Part shown: piece by piece, positions 42,174 to 52,760 of the stretch
How the letters are laid out: the number at the start of each line of letters is the position of its first letter
Position numbering within the stretch: the stretch's first letter is position 1
NCBI GenBank assembly: GCA_037976565.1
Contig: CP137671.1
Span: 13,701,229-13,765,228 of the forward strand
Length of the DNA stretch: 64,000 nt
Direction of reading: 5' to 3'
Source of the DNA: Mesocentrotus franciscanus
Taxonomy: Eukaryota; Echinodermata; Echinoidea; Camarodonta; Strongylocentrotidae
Made by a program: the position numbers and the translations under genes
Notes under the pieces: generated by a model
What the model saw: only the letters and a program-made list of their open reading frames with translations
Database searches by the model: none
Told to the model about the DNA's origin: nothing

Positions 42174-45100
42174 CTGGTCAAGTGGAAGGATGGTAAAAGA
42201 GAAATACAAGATGGTAATGGTCATGTCTTTGGCAAGGGTCAGGAAGAGGAGTTCAGAAGTGGAGCACTCAAAGTTTACTGAAAACACACTTGGCCATGTA
42301 ACGATTGAACATTAGTGCACCAACTCTGATTTGAACCCAGGACTTTCTGGTAAATAGACCACTGATCTTTCTAATGACGCATTCAAATTCCTCAAGCATT
42401 TTTCTTTTAAGATTTGTTGACATGCCGAAGTAAACCATCTCTTACAAACACCGCAGAAAAATAAGAAAATAACATTTTTTAAAATAGCAGTTTATCCTAC
42501 GCTTTGAATGTATTGTAAACACAAAGATACTGGTAGATAATTTACCTTGGGTGCATTACTGGCATGCAGCTACCTTCTTACCCCCTACTTGTTATTCATC
42601 AACATGTAAAATGATACTGGTTTTGCTATGGTGGGTTTTCTAAGGTAAATTATTGCATCATTTACCTTGAGTTCAGCCTCTGTGGCTAGTTCGTTGCCTA
42701 GGATGGTGTCTTTGAGCTTGGTGATAGGATCCTGGCTCTGTCGAATCTCCTGGACCTCTTCCCTAGACCTGTAGCTGGTTCCTGGATCACTCATACTGTG
42801 GCCGTGGTATCTGTAGGTCTCCACTTCCATTACTAGAGGACCCTGTGAGATGAAAGACCAAAGAGATCATTTAAATAATACTGATTGGGTCCTGGCTTGT
42901 CTGAGCTCCTAGATTTCTGGTTCCTGGATTACTCGTGAAAACCATATGTGAATGTCTCTGTCTCCAGTACTAGAGGAAAATGCAAAGAGCTGAGAATTTC
43001 AATTCAAGAGAAAATGTGAAGAGTCCAATATAGAACTGAGTGTTTTTATACATTATAGGGAATGCTAAAATTAAGTTCAAAGTGCCCATGAGGCCAACTC
43101 GCTTAAATGAGAAACATCTTAACCTACATGTTCCCAGTCACAGTAAAAGAAGATGTTTTTTAATGAGGTAAATGGCAATTATTCTATGCCAGAACAGATG
43201 TTCAAGGAAATATACAGCTATCTGTCAAGTTCATCTTGAATTCCAGAAAACACAGCTCATGCTAACAATGACTGAGCTCAAAATAATCAAACAGTTTGTC
43301 ATTTTAACAGCAAAAAAGGCTACTAAATGTCATGTCAGATTTCATTTGTAGTTGTTCAGTAATGACCAAAACTGATATCTTACCATGTATCTATTAACAC
43401 AAAATTCTTTCAAGAAAGCATATGCCGCCATCAACATTGCTGTGAGAAACAATGCATGGGCGCACATGCCTTGTTTTTATTGAATGCTACACATGATAGC
43501 CATTACACGTTTTGATTGACACACCTAGCTTGTTGCTAGGTAGCAAATAGCCAGATGTGTAAAACTAGCAGAATTGACCCATCCATGTGCCCTACAGGCT
43601 GTTCCCCTCACTGACAAGCAAGGCAACTTGATTTACCCTGTCGCAAATTACATGCGATGACTGCACTTAGTAGAATGCGATCTCACACTTATGTACACAA
43701 AGAATCATTGGCTAGTTGAGAAGAATTTCAGTCCTCGACTCCTTGAACATATGAAATCTTTTTGAACCTGAGGCAAGAACAAGAACACCTGGCAATAAGT
43801 CCATGAAAAGAAAGGGTCATTGTACAACCCTACATAAAAGAAGATCATCTCACCTTTCCTGATGTGCAGTAGTCCTTAGCATAGCGAGTAGCTTCCCTCA
43901 CTGCAACGACATCCATACCATCAACCTGAAGACAAACCAAAGTTTAGAGAATTAGACTCGTAATTAAATACAAAATTCTGCTTAGGCGCCTTAGCGAAAT
44001 GTAGTGGCATGAAAAGAAGAGTCCAGAACGCAAAATGCATAATTGTTGAAAATCGTAAATTTATCACACAGAGGGAGAACCACATCGTTAAGATATGGAG
44101 CTCGTTAATACATGTACTCTCTCGATTAGGTTTCATGTTACCTCAACTTCCACTCAAATATGTCGAATAAGAAGTTTTAATTAAAGGCATCGTTTAATGT
44201 TAAATCTAAGATGCATGGCCCTACGTGTTATCAGTGTCTGTGATATGGTGTAATATTGAAGCCCTAAAAATATCGCGCTTCAAAATGATCAAGAAGTGTC
44301 AAAAAGTAAAAATCTTTAAGTGACCGGTTTTACCATACTCGCTTTCCCCAATAGACTGTAGTGTTATGAAAACCGTTAGGAAAACACAAAATTTGGTTTC
44401 GATTTCCAAACATAAATATCTTGATAATCAGACAGATGATCGGCTTGTAAAAGTCATGGGGTTCCTGACTGACCTAAAGGTTTATAATTATCATCGCAGC
44501 ATGAGCTACATGTGTAAATCCAGGATTTTGTTTCAGAATCTGAGACAAAGTTACCAGATCCCTTTAACAAACATCTCTGACTTTTATGCTTTTGCATTTC
44601 AGAAGCTACTTAAGAATGCACTATTCAAATCATGATGACTCATTCTTTCAACAGTTCTTAACCCATTGACTACTGAACAGACCTGTTTACTGTGTTAAAC
44701 AAAAAGTTTATCTTGACAACCAAAAACACGAACCAGAGGTTTGCCAACAGAGCAACAAATAGTGTATGTAAAGTGAATTCCATCAGACCACAATAACTGA
44801 ACTCTCAACATCCAAGATACTTACATGTTCCAATCACTTCTGTTCACCATTATTTTCATTTGCAAAACAGTCAAGATGAAATTCACAACCCTTTTCACAT
44901 GTTATCAAAGTCACCTTTTTTTATTTCAGCTAAATAATAGTAAAAAAACCCTCTCACTCAGGCACATACCAAATAATGAACAAAGATTTGTTCATTTTGA
45001 AAAGAACTATTGTCATTAGTGCAAGATATTGACTAAATATCACTTGTCCACCTACCCAGATGCCTGGTATGTAATCTCCCCTGGTGTAGTAATCAGTAGA

Positions 45101-48100
45101 CGCAGCGGACCTTTCAACAGCCGTTCCCATGCCATACTTGTTGTTCTCACATACAAATATACAAGGTAGATCCCACAGTTTGGCGATGTTATAGGCCTCA
45201 AAGACCTGGCCCTGGTTGGCCGCTCCGTCACCGTAGAGGGAGATACACACATTCTTCTTGTCCATGTATTTGAGTGCTAAAGCAATGCCTGCACCGAGGG
45301 GAACCTACAGAAGGCAATATGTCACTATAGTTATCATTTGAGAATAAAGAAAAAGTTCAGTCACTACAAGAAGATAACTTATTGCATAGTGAACTCAAAG
45401 ATATAATGCTGTATGCAGGAATGACCTCAACATTTACGAAACAGAAAGAGCAAGTTTTAGCTTCTACACACTATCAAATGCTGTTAGAGAAAACACATGA
45501 TATGTAAAAAATATTATCTCTATATCCTCCTCAAATTTAACTGCATATTCAAACAGAGACATGCACAGTCTTTATTTCTGTGGTTCATTTCAAACCGGAC
45601 CCTTTCAAAGATGAAACCTCAATAGAACAGCCAAACCAACTCAAAACTGAATACAAACTGACCAATTCTTGGCCATCCAGGGTAATACAATTTTTGTCCG
45701 GTCTGTTGTTGGTTCCTTCAGTATGACTGGGATATAAACGTTTCTCACTTACCTGTGCTCCTACAATGCCATTTCCTCCGTAGAAGTTCTTACAGTACAT
45801 ATGCATGGAGCCTCCTTTACCTTTAGCACACCCTGTTCTCCTTCCTGGTAAAATAATAATTAGATCAATTGATATAGCACAGCTACTATATAAATATACT
45901 CTACTGCGCTGTGATGAAAACAGAACTCCCAACAGAACTACTTTACAGACACGCAAATCGCAATAAAAAATACTAAAAATCTCCTGAAAACAAGTGATTT
46001 TTAAACAATACAAAGCTTTGAAGACAGCAACAGGTGAGGCTCATCTTATATCTAGTGGTAGGTCATTCCAAAGCTTTGGAGCGGCACAACTGAAAGCGCA
46101 ATCTCCAAGAGTTACTTCCATTTTTGTGTGAGGTAGCTTTAGAAGCAGCTTGTCCCATGTACTTCATAAGTTATGAGCATATGGATGTGATTTGCATGTG
46201 AGAAGCTCAAGAGTAAGCTTATATGGTTTCATCAAAGTTGGAAAACCATCCTTTGGAGAGAGTACAATTCAATAAAGGGGTCAGAGAGAACAGCAGAGAC
46301 ATATAATGATGAGAAAGCCGCATTATCCCATAGTATGACATTCCATTATGTTGTAAATTTATAAGGATCTGATTATTCCTAGTATGAATACATAGTCAGG
46401 ATAATGTAACATTGAATGGAATAATACGCAATAAATAACACTTCGGATGCCAAGCACAAGATGACTTGGGCTGGAGTCTATTGATAATGTGTGTAACATC
46501 AAAATTACATCATTTCTGATGAGTCAAAGCGATGACAAAATACATGTGTTATTAGTAACGATAATAATAGTGATTAATGTAGCTCCTTTCCTATTGGATA
46601 CAAGCACTTTGATATGCCATTCCTTGGTCAGCATTTGATTTAAAATATATATACAAGTTTCCAAGCAGTAACAGTGTGAGTTCAATGAATGCATATGGTT
46701 TAAGACTAGATCATATGTCTTCATACTCTGTTTGAATCATTCTACTCTTGGTGATGAAATCAGATGAGGGATCCTGTTCCAGAGTTTGGGAGCAGAAGAA
46801 GCGAGGAGATTATTGATAAAGAATCCTTAAGCAGCCTGGTAGGAATTCATAAAAGGATAAATAGTCGGTAGATTTTATTTTCACAGCACATACCTGTAAG
46901 CTCTGCTAGCACACCGTGTAAGGTAACACCCCTGAGATAAGCCCAGCCATGAGCCCTGTACGCTGTAATGACTGCATCGTCTGGAGTCAACATTGAAGAA
47001 ATCCCTACAGCACATGCTTCCTATAGAAGAAAAAAAATCATTTAACATGTGAGCAGTCAAAGTTGCTTTATTCTGTTTGCAGCTAACTTGTGAAAATTAG
47101 CGAGGAAGTACGTTACTACTGTACTTTGTATCACTCTAACATATACTGTCAACTTTGGGCAAAAGCCGAGTTACTGAAGTTAAGGCAGACAACTGTAAAA
47201 CAATATATTTATATTATAATTAAGTTTACGGTGGCTTGCAGTGACAAACTTTGCAACATGTTGTTGTGGTACTACATGAACAATGCAGATAGTGCATTGA
47301 TGTGTGTAAAAAGGCCACGATGGGTGGAGGAATACCGGAATAAAGCACTTTTCAGATAGCCACTTATACATGAACATGTCTGCGATGAACTCTTATTCAT
47401 CTTTCCATTTGATCATTCAACACATGTCACTGTATTATCTAAACATGTTCTGTATATAGCCTGGCAACATGGATCCTTTTCACATACAGGGCTAAATATT
47501 TGTTGGTGATAGGTACCCTTATATACTTCCGTTCAAAGTCAGAAGGATGTTGGCTCTGTGTTAAAGTCTATATGAGTTAACACCCTTCTGGCTCCAAACA
47601 GACAAGATTCAAGATATTTTATTTAACCATAACCATTAAAACATACATGTACAAACAATAATACAAAATACAGTACGAAATATGGAAAGGACCAATAGAA
47701 AAGCAAATGCTTGTGAGGAATGGCCCTGAAAGAGAGAGAGAAAAAACAACAAAAGAAATATTGAGGAGAAACAGAATCGATTTAATTGACTAATTAATTA
47801 ATTATTAACAATTTTTTCTACTCAGCTTGTTACCTGTCCTGAATACAAGTGGCAGAACCCTCTGACTTCCTTGGACTTGTAGAGGGTGGCAGCAGCTGTC
47901 TCCATCCTCCTGATGGTCTGCATCTTGTGATAGTAGTCCAGGGCTTCATCCTTGGTCAGCGCGCTCGTCTTTTTGGGACCTTCCTCAAGCTTGTGAAGTT
48001 TGAATGGCTGCACAGTGCGAAATTCGGAGCAAGAGTCATTGCTATGCATACTGTAAAGTCTCTTCGCACCTCCAGTGAAACTAAACTTACTGATAACTGA

Positions 48101-51100
48101 CAAAGTCATGGCTAATTGCGATAACATAATTTGTCATCACTGTTCAGTCTATAAATATTATTTGTCTTGACTGGGATAAAACAAGTGCCATTTTGCCCTC
48201 TGATCTAGTGGGGGACAAAATATTATCAAACTCAACCCCAAAGTATAATTCTTTGGGGAGGGGGTTTATGTTATAAATTTGAAAACAGTCCCTAGAAAAC
48301 TAAACTTTTTCAGGCACCATAATGTAATGATCCTTTATTCATTCATCAAAAAAAAAACAATGTGACAATACATTCATGCAGATTTTAATGGAGAATTTTG
48401 AAATGTAAACAGAAGCCTTTAGACAGACCATACAAAATTTAACCCAGATCCCTTGTCAAAAAAGAAGAAAGTGTGGAGCAGAGTGTAAAAGGAGAATGCA
48501 ATTAGTTTTTAACTTACGTTTGTAGTTAACTGTACATCGGTGTTCACCTGTCTGCTTGCAACTGCAACAGTTCTCTGTAAAAGCAACATGGAGAAAAAAT
48601 TCTTAAATTGTTACCATGAGAAGGTTACTAAAAAAATGTAATGTTACATCATATTCTCTTTCCTTGATACGTGATGTATCAAAGCTCCATTTGGTGTCCT
48701 GACCAATATGTATAAAATACTTTAAGTAAACCCGATTTTGATATTTTTGGAGCTGTGATGAAAAATCCACAAGATAACACAAACAAATAAAAGAATTATA
48801 CAAAACAAAAACAAAAACACTTCAAAGAATATTTCTCTCAAAGGTCAGGAAACAAAATATAGATCTCTACAGGAAAAAAAAAAGAAGCAAATTAAATTAC
48901 ATGTACACTTTCCAAACAATGATCTTTTTACCACAAAATTTCCAAATTTTTTAAAAAGCAGTTTTATAAGTCCCAGGTCCTTAGTCCGCCTCCATCTTGA
49001 GTACTTCTCCAGCGTCTGGGTACCCTGCAACATCTTGGATATACATCCAGGTCTCCAGGATCTTGAAAAGATCCAGCGCTGGAGTGCACAATACCTCACT
49101 GGGAACTACAAGAGAACCAGCAGTGTGACTGAAATGATTCACACGATAGTCAACGGTCTCTCTGAGCTCTGCATTCCCTTGAAAGCATTCTTTTCCTTCC
49201 ACAAATCATGAACATGAAAAGACCAATGACATGAGCCAGAAGCAACATAAATAAGTTTGCATTTGCCCAAGGCTCTATCCCAGAAAATGTACATTTAGTA
49301 CACGTTGACCCTCCAGGGACTACTCCAGAGGCATCTACCGGTATTCTAATGCCCTTAGTCCTTACCCCATTGAAAAATCATTTATCTTCCTCACACCTCT
49401 TGTTATCATTTAGCTCATCGTCGTGATAGGCTGCATAGTCCTTTGAAGATTACCAGAAGAAGAAGACAAAGTAAGATTTACACAATCAACAAATATATCT
49501 AAATATGATAATTTAGTATTATTATTTAAAGATTTTTTTATTTTGAATTTTTAAAAAGTTAATAGATTTCAACTAGATCTAGGTCTATCTAATCTATTAC
49601 TAAATTCGTAAATGCAAGACATTTGATCATAATAATGTTTTGTCTTTAGGTCTAGACCTATGTTTACTCTACCAAAATTAATAAGCACGTTATTTTGTCA
49701 TCCAATCATATTTTACACTTTCACTTTCACTTTCACTTTCAGACTAGACAGAAATAACTGTCTGGTATGGGTCATTCTTGAATAAAACTGACATTTGTCA
49801 ACATTCCCCATGACTAGATCTAGATTTCTAGAGGCGGTCAGAGGAGCCAGATGTAATCTCAGCGGAACAACCGTCGATATCAGAGACTGAAGCTTTCGGC
49901 ACGTAGAACTTTAGCTTACATTTAGCGCATGCGCAGAACGTTCATCCGATCTCAGCCTCGTTTTCATGATTTGGCGCCTAGCCGAGCCGACATGGGCCCT
50001 TTAAATTGGCTATCGCTGGCTCCCATAGGCTCTATGTTATAAGACATTAGTGCGAGGAGCTACATGTAGCTTGCGATTTTCCATTTTTACCGATACCAAA
50101 ATTATGATATTCCAGTCAAATCTTCTATTTGTTACGATTTTTTCAGCGTCCTTGAAAAGTTAAGTTACAAGTTAAGGTACAAACTTGCAAGTTATACTGA
50201 AATGTTCGTTGATTTTTCTATTTTATGTTTGTACCTATGCTGAGTGTGCGTCACCTACCTGTATGTGTGAAATGCGTCACCTGTTTAAAGCAAGTCATGT
50301 AAAAATCTCCGTGGTATGACGTAATATTTCGTATTGACTTTGCCATTGAACTTAAGTTGCGCTTAAGTCGCGCTAAAGTTAAGTAGGCCCTCTCTCACTT
50401 AAATTTGAAACAGCTGGAGCGTATCGGCCAATCAGAGCACGTAAACTCATTGTACAGCGCGGAATACGAATAGTTCTACGTGTTCGGTCTACTTTCAGAG
50501 TAGACTGAAAATTTTGTCTCTTTCGTTCGTTAGCAATTTTTGCAGCGCATGCGCAGTAACAGTTTCAACACGGAGCCGAGTTCAATTTCAACGAAGAAAA
50601 TCAAGGAAAAAAAACCCTTAAACGCATCATACAGTCAATCTGGTAAGTGCAACCGATTTATATTAAAATTAATATTAGCCTAGGCCTAATTTTCAAAAAA
50701 TAAATGCATCGGATATGAATCCGCTTAAGTGACATTTTAGTCCAAAAGCTTGGCTGAAATTTGGTGGCCAGATCCGTTCCACCGAGTTTGCACAGGAGCG
50801 CCTATCTATGGTCGGCTTCTGTCTCTAAAGAGAGGAGCCGACCCTACCCAAATCAGAGGCTACTTTCAGACATGATCTGAGGCTGTGCAGAGTTTCCCCA
50901 TTTCAATTTTTCATGAATGATAAAAATGAAAATGACAGTGAATCAACGCTGACATGACAACAGTCAATAGTCTTGACCATGTTGACAGAATTGCAGAATG
51001 ACAGTCACATTACTTAGTCTAGGCCTACTTAATTTTAACTTAGCCTTAAGTCAGACTTAGCTAGGCACACCCAACACAACAGTAATTTATATGAAACACA

Positions 51101-51398
51101 ACCCAGTCCAGTAGTAACAAAGCTGGATACCCTGCTCCGCAGCAGCAAAAAGTTGGAGCTCAACGACAGACATGACAGTCGAACAAGTCCCGCGGCCATG
51201 TCTCATGACAATGACTCTGCCCCTGTCATGCCCCGTGATCGTCCCGTGGAAGACCGGTACGGTACCGGTATTGCTCTGGCGCAGACCGAGTCCGTATTTT
51301 TATATTCTCTGAGCGTTGATTGACGCATTTAATTTCCAACTTACCGGCAAATTCTGCCTTGAAACCGTGCCCAATCTCTTAGCCAAATTAGATAGCAT
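42015..51398 (-). CDS. PDHA1: Pyruvate dehydrogenase E1 alpha subunit, mitochondrial (complete, 9 exons)
   Basis: Alpha chain of the E1 component that decarboxylates pyruvate with thiamine diphosphate in the mitochondrial matrix, as an alpha2beta2 tetramer feeding the lipoyl domains of E2. Nine exons give 386 residues (human 390) with all phases closing. Residues 1 to about 30 form an Arg/Ser-rich transit peptide. The thiamine diphosphate motif runs from GDG (193-195) to NN (222-223). The phosphorylation loop [16 protein letters not shown] carries S291 and S298, equivalent to human Ser293 and Ser300, so PDK control at sites 1 and 2 should be kept; site 3 (human Ser232) is Ala230. An in-frame TAG precedes the chosen ATG. 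A 4.8-kb transposon begins 361 bp upstream of it. Confidence 0.97.
42174..42665 (-). other. PDHA1 intron 8
   Basis: Nothing recognised. Intron 7 (42843-43853) is also without visible elements. Confidence 0.6.
42666..42842 (-). CDS. PDHA1: PDHA1 exon 8 (phosphorylation loop)
   Basis: 177 nt, residues 276-334. Acceptor CACAG|GGTCCT, donor CTCAAG|GTAAAT. Encodes the loop with S291 and S298 and the [14 protein letters not shown] segment. Confidence 0.97.
43854..43925 (-). CDS. PDHA1: PDHA1 exon 7
   Basis: 72 nt, residues 252-275. Acceptor TTCAG|GTTGAT, donor GGAAAG|GTGAGA. Encodes [20 protein letters not shown]. Confidence 0.95.
44185..44563 (+). mobile_element. TTAA-flanked 379-bp element, family 2, copy 2 (PDHA1 intron 6)
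   Basis: TTAA at 44181-44184 and 44564-44567. Starts AGGCATCG and ends GATCCCT. Inverted relative to, and the same length as, the copy at 14522-14900. Remaining intron 6 sequence (43926-45055) shows nothing else. Confidence 0.87.
45056..45304 (-). CDS. PDHA1: PDHA1 exon 6 (ThDP-binding motif)
   Basis: 249 nt, residues 169-251. Acceptor TGTAG|GTTCCC, donor ATCTGG|GTAGGT. Contains GDGAANQG and [10 protein letters not shown], the ends of the ThDP motif. Ala230 replaces the phosphorylatable Ser of human site 3. Confidence 0.97.
45305..45752 (-). other. PDHA1 intron 5
   Basis: Nothing recognised. Confidence 0.6.
45753..45844 (-). CDS. PDHA1: PDHA1 exon 5
   Basis: 92 nt, residues 138-168. Acceptor ACCAG|GAAGGA, donor GCACAG|GTAAGT. 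Encodes [13 protein letters not shown] and [12 protein letters not shown], lining the thiamine diphosphate site. Confidence 0.96.
45845..46893 (-). other. PDHA1 intron 4 with degenerate repeat
   Basis: 46046-46100 (GGTAGGTCATTCCAAAGCTT and onward) and 46755-46800 (ATCCTGTTCCAGAGTTTGGG) are degenerate matches to the remnant at 32740-32820; probably old retroelement debris. Confidence 0.45.
46894..47020 (-). CDS. PDHA1: PDHA1 exon 4
   Basis: 127 nt, residues 96-137 plus one base. Acceptor CTATAG|GAAGCA, donor CTTACAG|GTATGT. Encodes [21 protein letters not shown] and LAELTG. Confidence 0.95.
47021..47833 (-). other. PDHA1 intron 3
   Basis: Nothing recognised; intron 2 (48008-48517) likewise. 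Confidence 0.6.
47834..48007 (-). CDS. PDHA1: PDHA1 exon 3
   Basis: 174 nt, residues 38-95. Acceptor GTGCAG|CCATTC, donor GGACAG|GTAACA. Encodes [22 protein letters not shown] and [10 protein letters not shown], all E1 alpha hallmarks. An ATG at 48127 upstream in the same frame is intron read-through. Confidence 0.93.
48518..48574 (-). CDS. PDHA1: PDHA1 exon 2 (transit peptide / mature N-terminus)
   Basis: 57 nt, residues 19-37 ([19 protein letters not shown]), phase 0 both sides. Acceptor TTACAG|AGAACT, donor ACAAAC|GTAAGT. It links exon 1 to the conserved [11 protein letters not shown] of exon 3. Confidence 0.87.
48982..49195 (+). pseudogene. CR1/L2-type LINE reverse transcriptase fragment in PDHA1 intron 1
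   Basis: One open plus-strand frame reads [14 protein letters not shown], then [19 protein letters not shown] and [10 protein letters not shown]. These match the C-terminal RT/thumb region of CR1/L2/Jockey-type LINEs (V.PHLEY.S.VW.P...LE..QRRAAR). Both ends are broken. Inserted antisense to PDHA1. Confidence 0.8.
49196..51344 (-). other. PDHA1 intron 1, remainder
   Basis: Includes (TTTCAC)n near 49715-49740, TCTAGA-rich stretches and a GC-richer region 49850-50650. No other coding element recognised. Confidence 0.5.
51345..51398 (-). CDS. PDHA1: PDHA1 exon 1 (start, transit peptide)
   Basis: 54 nt, residues 1-18 ([18 protein letters not shown]), phase 0, donor TTGCCG|GTAAGT. Composition (Lys/Arg, Ser, no acidic residue) fits a mitochondrial presequence. 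An in-frame TAG lies upstream with no intervening ATG. Confidence 0.85.
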
Positions 51399-51758
51399 AT
51401 TAAACAAGCTTTTCAGCCCCAGTATGAAGTCAAACTAATGGCATAAATACGTCGAAATCAGTGGTTTATTGTTGTACTTCGAGTGCAGTGAATGAAAAGC
51501 TAAAGGTCGAAGGCCATCATTGCATGCATGCATTGCATATCCTCGATCCGGGATTGCGCGATTTCTGGAGGTAGAGGTGCGGCCTCTGAAGCAAATATCC
51601 ACAAAAAATGCGACACAAATAAGCCCACATCTCGACTGTCAATGCGCTTCTATGGTGCTAGCTCGGGCGGCAATTTTCACATTTCCAAGCCCAAGGCTGC
51701 GATATAATACGCAACCAGTTACAAAAGTGATGACTGGATCTGGAAACAACATAAATCG
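51399..51758 (-). promoter_or_regulatory. PDHA1 5' UTR and proximal promoter region
   Basis: The 360 bp between the PDHA1 start codon and the transposon target duplication must hold the 5' UTR and any ancestral core promoter. No TATA box is evident; contains CpG-bearing stretches (51540-51600, 51655-51720). Inference from position only. Confidence 0.4.
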
Positions 51759-51763
51759 GGGTC

Positions 51764-52366
51764 CAGACAACTCGCCACAAAGACAGCTCGCCACAAGACA
51801 TCTCGCCACAATAGCGGGGACAACTCGCCACGGGCGAGTTGTCCAGTGTGGGGTGCTTTTTGGGACAACTCGCCAAACTTTTTTCCCCTCATGATTTCTA
51901 GATCTAAAATCCCTCACCTTAGATGAAATTGTCATTGTATGTATTCATTATGCTTTTATAAACACAGTCACGACAGGAAACATGGAAATTGTGAGTATTT
52001 TGAGGGCTGTTCTAAAGAATAAAGCCGATTTACCTTGCAACAAGAATATATTTTTGACAAACCGAAGGCGTACGTTCGCCGGATAACTTTCGGCATTTAA
52101 CTTCATTTTCTGTCTCAGAAAACTTTTTAATGGTAGGAATATGCTGTAATGTATCTTTACATTCCGATATTACCTTTCCTCTACCCCAGCGGAATTATCG
52201 CTTGCCTCAAGTTTATTAGTAGACATAAAAACTTTTAAGATTGTGCATTCGCTCCCCTTCGACTTTCGCTGTGGACTGCGAGTGTGAGCTTTCCCGTACC
52301 GGTACCGTGTGTGTGCCTGGCTGGCCGGAAGTTTCCCCTGCCCGGCAGCCGCGGCTGTCCAGACTC
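51764..52366 (+). repeat. Left terminal inverted repeat with subterminal GACAACTCGCC sites
   Basis: 603 bp. The outer 110 bp carry GACARCTCGCC-type sites at 51766, 51782, 51797, 51819 and 51864 and one inverted GGCGAGTTGTCC at 51833-51844. Such clusters are candidate transposase-binding sites. Confidence 0.9.
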
Positions 52367-52394
52367 TCAGCACAAATGGTAATTCACAGACATG

Positions 52395-52572
52395 AAAAGA
52401 AAGTAGATCTAGGAGCTAGTAGGACGAGAGGTCATATCTTCAATGTTGAGAAGCCACATTGTAATGTAAGACAAGTGTTAAGCAGAGGTCCCTTGCTGTT
52501 CGATCAATTAACAACTGGAACGTGCTACCCCAATTGACAGTCCAAGCCAAGCGAGCGCCATCAACTTAGTAC
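52395..52572 (+). pseudogene. LINE reverse transcriptase C-terminal fragment
   Basis: Reads DLGASRTRGHIFNVEKPHC in one frame and, after a frameshift, VRSINNWNVLPQLTVQAKRA, ending at a stop near 52570. This matches the RTRGH...F..R.I..WN.LP...V.A end of CR1/L2/Jockey-like LINE proteins. The gene is broken. Confidence 0.72.
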
Positions 52573-52760
52573 CCCTACTGGCCCTAGTAGAGTCTAGACT
52601 CTACTACTAGTAGATATCTAGAGGTCTACTACTACTAGATTCTAGGCCTACTAGATCTAGACTAATCTAGAAATCTCTAGGGGGTCTAGACCCTAGAATA
52701 AACAGCTTCAAAACTGAACAGATCTAGATCTAGAAACAGAATAGTAGACCTCTAGAAAAG
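52560..52760. repeat. TCTAGA / CTAG-rich low-complexity stretch
   Basis: Dense runs of TCTAGA, AGATCTAGA and CTACTACTAG make short overlapping palindromes. Similar TCTAGA sites are scattered from 49560 to 53040. The rest to 54689 within the element has no recognised content. Confidence 0.8.

Noticed and set aside
47822..48127. An ATG-initiated 101-codon frame ending in the PDHA1 exon 3 sequence, as an alternative PDHA1 start
   Set aside because: The first 40 codons have no similarity to E1 alpha. The acceptor GTGCAG at 48008 joins exon 2 (48518-48574) and exon 1 (51345-51398) with matching phase 0 and gives a normal transit peptide and length.
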